The notes under the pieces were generated by a model. That model was not told the DNA's origin and did no database searches. It saw nothing but the letters and a program-made list of their open reading frames with translations. Below, in pieces: positions 60,473 through 64,000 of a DNA stretch of 64,000 bases. This DNA is from Sphingomonadales bacterium (lineage in GTDB: Bacteria; Pseudomonadota; Alphaproteobacteria; Sphingomonadales; Sphingomonadaceae), in contig JAIXOE010000057.1 of NCBI GenBank assembly GCA_027486895.1, forward strand, positions 1-64,000, in the 5' to 3' direction. Numbering within the stretch: the stretch's first letter is position 1; each line of letters begins with the position of its first letter. The position numbers and the translations under genes were made by a program.

Positions 60473-62054
60473 TGCTTATCTCCATTGCGCCGACGAGTTT
60501 GGCAGCTTCTGACTTTAGCGACTGGCGCATCAGCTTACCGGTCGTGGTGCAAGGGAGGCTTTCACGAATTTCGATCCGATCGGGTAGTTTATAGCTTGAT
60601 ACAATTTTTCGGCAGTGCGCGATCAGCGCATCTTCTGAGAGCGAAGCGCCTGTTGCCAGTACGATAAAGGCAATGATCGTCTCCCCCCGTTTACTGTCCG
60701 GCACACCAACGACTGCGGCTTCGGCAACGTCCGCATGCTGCATCAGCACATCTTCAACCTCGGCCGGTGAAACGTTAATACCAGCGCGCTTGATCATTTC
60801 CGAATTACGGCCAAGAAAAACAATCTCCCCTTCTGCGGTCAGCGTTCCGATATCGCCGGTGCGATACCAACCGTCTTTCGTGAAAATTTGCGCATTGTGG
60901 ATGGCGCTTTGTCCACCATAGCCACGCATTATATAACCACTAACCTCTATGAGCCCGGGCGAGCCGCGCATCACGGGCTTTCCAGTTTCGACATCAATAA
61001 AGCGGATATGCACCCCCGGCAAAGGTAGTCCCTGACTGGCAGACCGCCGTTCCAGTGGCCAGTCATGCGGCGTAACGCAGCAGTTGCCATAGGTTTCACT
61101 TGATCCGTAAATGTTGCAAATTTGCGCTGCCCCAAGGATGCTCGCGGCGTTGATCACGTCTTGCGGATTGCCAATGGTTAGCCCGGTACGCAGGCTACGG
61201 GTACGTTCCGAGTTAAAATCATCATGTCCAATCAGCGCGCTCGTCATGCCAGGCAAGGTATAAATCGCCGTGCATTGGTGCGTCTCAATGAGCGAAAGTG
61301 CCGGGCCTGGTTCGAACCGTTCCTGCAATACGAACGTCGCGCCATGGGTAAAGGTCGCCGGCAGGGCATTCGCGGCCCCATAGGCCCAGAACATTGGAAC
61401 CGACGCGAAGACGCGGTCGCTCGGGACGAGGCCTTGCCGCTCCCCTATATTAAAACCGTTTTCAATTAGTCCATAATGCGCAAGCCGAACCGCCTTGGGT
61501 TTGCTGGTTGAACCGGAGGTATATAAAATGAGACAATCGTCGGTAGCGCTTGGTCCATCGCCTGGCGGCAGATCAACCTGTGCACTTGCGAATATTGATT
61601 CATAGCACAGCCATTCTTCATCCGGAGCGGTGCCATTGACCATGACGAGCATCCGCAAGTTCGGAAGGCGAGGACGGAGTTCGCTCAGAGTTGCAACGAA
61701 ATTTTCCTTGCCCACTGATGCCACCGAAAAAAGTATCTCAACATCCGCATCGGCAAGGATGAACTCCAATTCGGCTTGTGTGGACCAAGTGCTGATAGGC
61801 ACCAGCACCGCGCCTGCAGCCAGCGCGCCAAAGCAGATTTCGATCCATTCGGTCCGGTTGCTGGCGAGCAAACCTACCCGGTCTCCGCGCTTAACACCTT
61901 TCGCACGAAGGCCCGAAGCGAGCTCTGCGGCACGGCGTGCCAGTTCAGCGTAGCTTGTTACTCTGCCGTCCGAAATTACAGCAGCACAATCACCATGTAG
62001 CAGCGCTTGCTCACAGAGGAGGTCTGGCAGAGTGCGGCTGAACGGCGCGCGCAT
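60462..62054 (-). CDS. Acyl-CoA synthetase (AMP-forming) 2
   Basis: This 530-aa ANL ligase has the P-loop ILYTSGSTSKPKAVRLAH, which departs from the usual SGTTGxPK (Thr to Ser, Gly to Ser), then IYGSSETYGNC, WYRTGDIG and TTTGKLMRQSL with the C-terminal catalytic Lys. The ATG at 62054 is 1 bp past the BVMO 3 stop; the upstream frame runs into BVMO 3 and is rejected. It would activate an acid formed after ring or ester opening. It differs from the ligase at 41.5 kb, so at least two acids are probably activated in the pathway. Confidence 0.9.
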   Translation of the reverse strand: MRAPFSRTLPDLLCEQALLHGDCAAVISDGRVTSYAELARRAAELASGLRAKGVKRGDRVGLLASNRTEWIEICFGALAAGAVLVPISTWSTQAELEFILADADVEILFSVASVGKENFVATLSELRPRLPNLRMLVMVNGTAPDEEWLCYESIFASAQVDLPPGDGPSATDDCLILYTSGSTSKPKAVRLAHYGLIENGFNIGERQGLVPSDRVFASVPMFWAYGAANALPATFTHGATFVLQERFEPGPALSLIETHQCTAIYTLPGMTSALIGHDDFNSERTRSLRTGLTIGNPQDVINAASILGAAQICNIYGSSETYGNCCVTPHDWPLERRSASQGLPLPGVHIRFIDVETGKPVMRGSPGLIEVSGYIMRGYGGQSAIHNAQIFTKDGWYRTGDIGTLTAEGEIVFLGRNSEMIKRAGINVSPAEVEDVLMQHADVAEAAVVGVPDSKRGETIIAFIVLATGASLSEDALIAHCRKIVSSYKLPDRIEIRESLPCTTTGKLMRQSLKSEAAKLVGAMEISNGA

Positions 62055-62055
62055 G

Positions 62056-63681
62056 TCAGGAGGCTTTGCTTTGGATGAAGCCACGATAGCCCTCTGCTGC
62101 AACCTCATCGCAAATTCGGGTATAGACCCCCAACCCACCAACATAAGGAAGCATTACACGCGGCTTTCCCGGGATGTTAGCACCCATATACCAACTGTCG
62201 GCGTGCACATGGAGTGTCCCGTTGGCGACTTCGCGGACATGTTCGACCCAGTCATCTTCAGCCTGCTGGTCTGCTTCGATCAATTGCAATTCTTCGCGCG
62301 CCATGTGTATCAGGCAATTGCCCACCCAGTCTACATGTTGTTCAATCGACATGACTACATTGGTCAAAATGGACGGACTGCCGGGACCGGTCAGCGTAAA
62401 AAGATTGGGAAAGCCGGCCACCATGATTCCCAGATATGTCTTGGGCCCGTCGCTCCACTTGTCCTTCAACGACTTGCCAGCGCGTCCCCGGATGTCGATC
62501 CGCGTTAGCGCGCCGGTGACTGCGTCATAGCCGGTGGCGAAAACAATGCTATCAACCGGATAGAAGTCGTCGGTCGTTTCAATGCCTTCCTTGGTTATTC
62601 GCTGTATAGGCGTCGCGCGCGCATCGACTAGCGCAACATTATCGCGGTTGAACGTCGCATAATAATCGGTGTCGACGCAAATGCGCTTGGTACCTATCGC
62701 GTGATCAGTTGGCGTCAGTTTCGCTGCGACGTCTTGATCTTGAACAATTTCCCCGATCTTCGTCCGCACATAATCGGCAGCCAGATCATTTGCTGCCTTG
62801 CTCTTGAACAGGTCATTAAAGGCATGCGTGAAATTGGCGCCACCGTGTGACCATCGAGCATCAAATTCGCCTTGCCGTTCTTCGTCGCTCACTTCTAACG
62901 CGCTGCGCTGGCTGTACTGGTATAATGCCCCGGATTTTGATGCTTTGGCGGTTGCGCGATGATGCGCCGCCTGTCGTTTCCAGTTTTCTTGTTCAGCGTT
63001 TGATAGCGGATAGTTCCAAGCGGGTATGCTGAAATTGGGCGTTCGCTGAAAAACCGTAAGATGTGCAGCTTGTTGGGCAACCATAGGAGTAACCTGAATG
63101 CCTGACGACCCGGTACCGATCACTGCAACACGTTGTCCCGTAAAATCAACCGGATCGTGCGGCCATTGACCAGTGTGATACCAGGTACCGCCAAAGTCGT
63201 CCAAGCCTTCGAAATCCGGCTTACGAGATGCGGACAGCGCGCCTGACGCCATAATGCAGTAACATGCAGTGACTGTAGTGCCGTCCTCAGTTTCAACCCG
63301 CCAGATATCTGTTTCTTCGTCAAAATGCGCTGCGGTCACGCGGGTATCGAATTGAATGTCGCGCCGCAAATCGAAACGGTCCGCAACATGTTCGATATAT
63401 TTCAGTATCTCAGGCTGCGCAGGATAGCGTTCGGTCCAAACCCATTCCTGCTGAAGTTGCTCATCAAACGAGTAGGAATATTCCATGCTGTATACATCGC
63501 AGCGCGCGCCGGGATAGCGGTTCCAAAACCATGTTCCGCCAACATCGCTGCCCGTCTCGAAACCACGGGCTGACAAGCCAATCTCGCGCAGTTTGTGGAG
63601 CATATAGAGTCCGGCGAAACCAGCGCCGACGACAATTGCATCATAATCCGTTTGTGGCTTTGCAGGCAAATGAGGTGACAT
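62056..63681 (-). CDS. Type I Baeyer-Villiger monooxygenase 3
   Basis: This 541-aa FAD/NADPH monooxygenase has IVVGAGFAGLYMLHKLREI, fingerprint FGGTWYHTGQWP, VIGTGSSGIQVTPMV and ATGYDAVTGALTRIDIRGR. ATG 63681 (MSPHLPAKPQ) has GGAGAG upstream. The frame extends to 63744, but that would place the start upstream of the likely transcription start set by operator D. It is the first gene of an eight-gene minus-strand operon ending with the CoA-transferase at 55773. Confidence 0.92.
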   Translation of the reverse strand: MSPHLPAKPQTDYDAIVVGAGFAGLYMLHKLREIGLSARGFETGSDVGGTWFWNRYPGARCDVYSMEYSYSFDEQLQQEWVWTERYPAQPEILKYIEHVADRFDLRRDIQFDTRVTAAHFDEETDIWRVETEDGTTVTACYCIMASGALSASRKPDFEGLDDFGGTWYHTGQWPHDPVDFTGQRVAVIGTGSSGIQVTPMVAQQAAHLTVFQRTPNFSIPAWNYPLSNAEQENWKRQAAHHRATAKASKSGALYQYSQRSALEVSDEERQGEFDARWSHGGANFTHAFNDLFKSKAANDLAADYVRTKIGEIVQDQDVAAKLTPTDHAIGTKRICVDTDYYATFNRDNVALVDARATPIQRITKEGIETTDDFYPVDSIVFATGYDAVTGALTRIDIRGRAGKSLKDKWSDGPKTYLGIMVAGFPNLFTLTGPGSPSILTNVVMSIEQHVDWVGNCLIHMAREELQLIEADQQAEDDWVEHVREVANGTLHVHADSWYMGANIPGKPRVMLPYVGGLGVYTRICDEVAAEGYRGFIQSKAS

Positions 63682-63749
63682 TAGCAGCAGGCTCTCCAAT
63701 CTTTCAGCATCGTTCGTGGGGTATAAATTTACGCTCGACAGCACTCAAA

Positions 63750-63765
63750 TCAACACCTATGTTGA
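63750..63765. promoter_or_regulatory. Regulon operator D, TCAACA-N4-TGTTGA
   Basis: TCAACACCTATGTTGA lies in the 139-bp divergent region between BVMO 3 and an SDR. Leftward, TTGATT (63753-63748) and TAAATT (63731-63726) are 16 bp apart and would start BVMO 3 transcription near 63719. Rightward, a perfect TATAAT lies at 63771-63776. A protein on the operator would cover promoters in both directions. Confidence 0.65.
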
Positions 63766-63820
63766 AAGCATATAATACCACAAAGTTATTTGCAATACTA
63801 ACTAGTATGATTGCGAAAAT

Positions 63821-64000
63821 ATGGACGAATTTTTAGGCAAGATTGCATTAGTCACCGGGGCCGGAGCGGGAATTGGCCGTGCAATTGCGCTGCGGTTGGC
63901 AAGCGGCGGAGCCGATGTGGGTGTTTTTGATGTTAATGCTAACGCCGCGCAGGAGGTGGCTGAAGCTGTGGGCGACCTTGGGCGTCGCGCCTGTGTTGTT
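63821..64000 (+). CDS. SDR family oxidoreductase, N-terminal fragment
   Basis: The 60 visible codons begin MDEFLGKIALVTGAGAGIGR and run through GVFDVNANAAQEVAEAVGDL, the first Rossmann half of a classical SDR with an NAD-type Asp (FDVN). The catalytic Ser-Tyr-Lys part lies beyond the window. It is divergent from BVMO 3 across operator D and so probably belongs to the same regulon. Confidence 0.85.
   Translation, partial: MDEFLGKIALVTGAGAGIGRAIALRLASGGADVGVFDVNANAAQEVAEAVGDLGRRACVV

Overview
The window reads as chromosome of an alphaproteobacterium, most likely a sphingomonad (Sphingomonadaceae). The clues are two large TonB-dependent receptors with sphingomonad-type plugs, a TPR-sulfotransferase beside one of them, moderate GC, many ATGA-coupled catabolic operons, and a P450cam-like (CYP101) enzyme of the kind known from Novosphingobium. 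Genus is inference. No rRNA, tRNA or CRISPR array was seen.

Layout. (1) 0-1 kb: one-carbon genes purU and the start of a glutathione-dependent formaldehyde dehydrogenase. (2) 1.3-12.7 kb: a TonB receptor with terminator, then a TPR-sulfotransferase, an MFS carrier, aldehyde dehydrogenase, enolase-superfamily enzyme, GMC oxidoreductase and LysR regulator, apparently one uptake-and-oxidation operon. (3) 12.7-15.5 kb: a hydroxyisobutyrate-dehydrogenase-like enzyme, a PlsC acyltransferase and an SDR. (4) 15.6-28.2 kb: an N-methyl amine region with two tandem dimethylglycine/sarcosine dehydrogenase-like flavoproteins, a quaternary-ammonium-type Rieske oxygenase, an MDR reductase, an omega-aminotransferase, an amino acid permease and a stand-alone E1-type thiamine enzyme. 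(5) 28.2-33.3 kb: a phage-derived module (ParB-like/DNA methyltransferase fusion, DUF5681 protein, large terminase) with no other phage genes, followed by a LysR gene and bracketed by a 13-bp direct repeat. (6) 33.4-39.6 kb: a complete distal valine pathway (mmsA, isobutyryl-CoA dehydrogenase, hydroxyisobutyryl-CoA hydrolase, enoyl-CoA hydratase, mmsB) holding an unexpected degenerate heme-oxygenase homologue.

(7) 39.7-64 kb is the most striking part: a 24-kb catabolic island with three type I Baeyer-Villiger monooxygenases, a flavin monooxygenase, a CYP101-like P450, two acyl-CoA synthetases, three SDRs, a CaiB/AMACR-type protein, an esterase, a cyclase-fold hydrolase, an APH-type kinase, two proteins of unknown function, a CoA-transferase, an MFS carrier, a TonB receptor and one TetR regulator. 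All four of its promoter regions carry the same 16-bp inverted repeat, TCAACA-N4-TGTTGA (one copy has a single mismatch), at 41419, 44905, 55620 and 63750. The island therefore looks like one regulon, probably controlled by the TetR protein at 49886.

A plausible role for the island is breakdown of a cyclic ketone or norisoprenoid/terpenoid: uptake by the TonB receptor, hydroxylation by the P450, alcohol oxidation by SDRs, oxygen insertion by the BVMOs, ester or lactone hydrolysis, and CoA activation. The enzyme families are recognised from sequence; the substrate and order of steps are inference.
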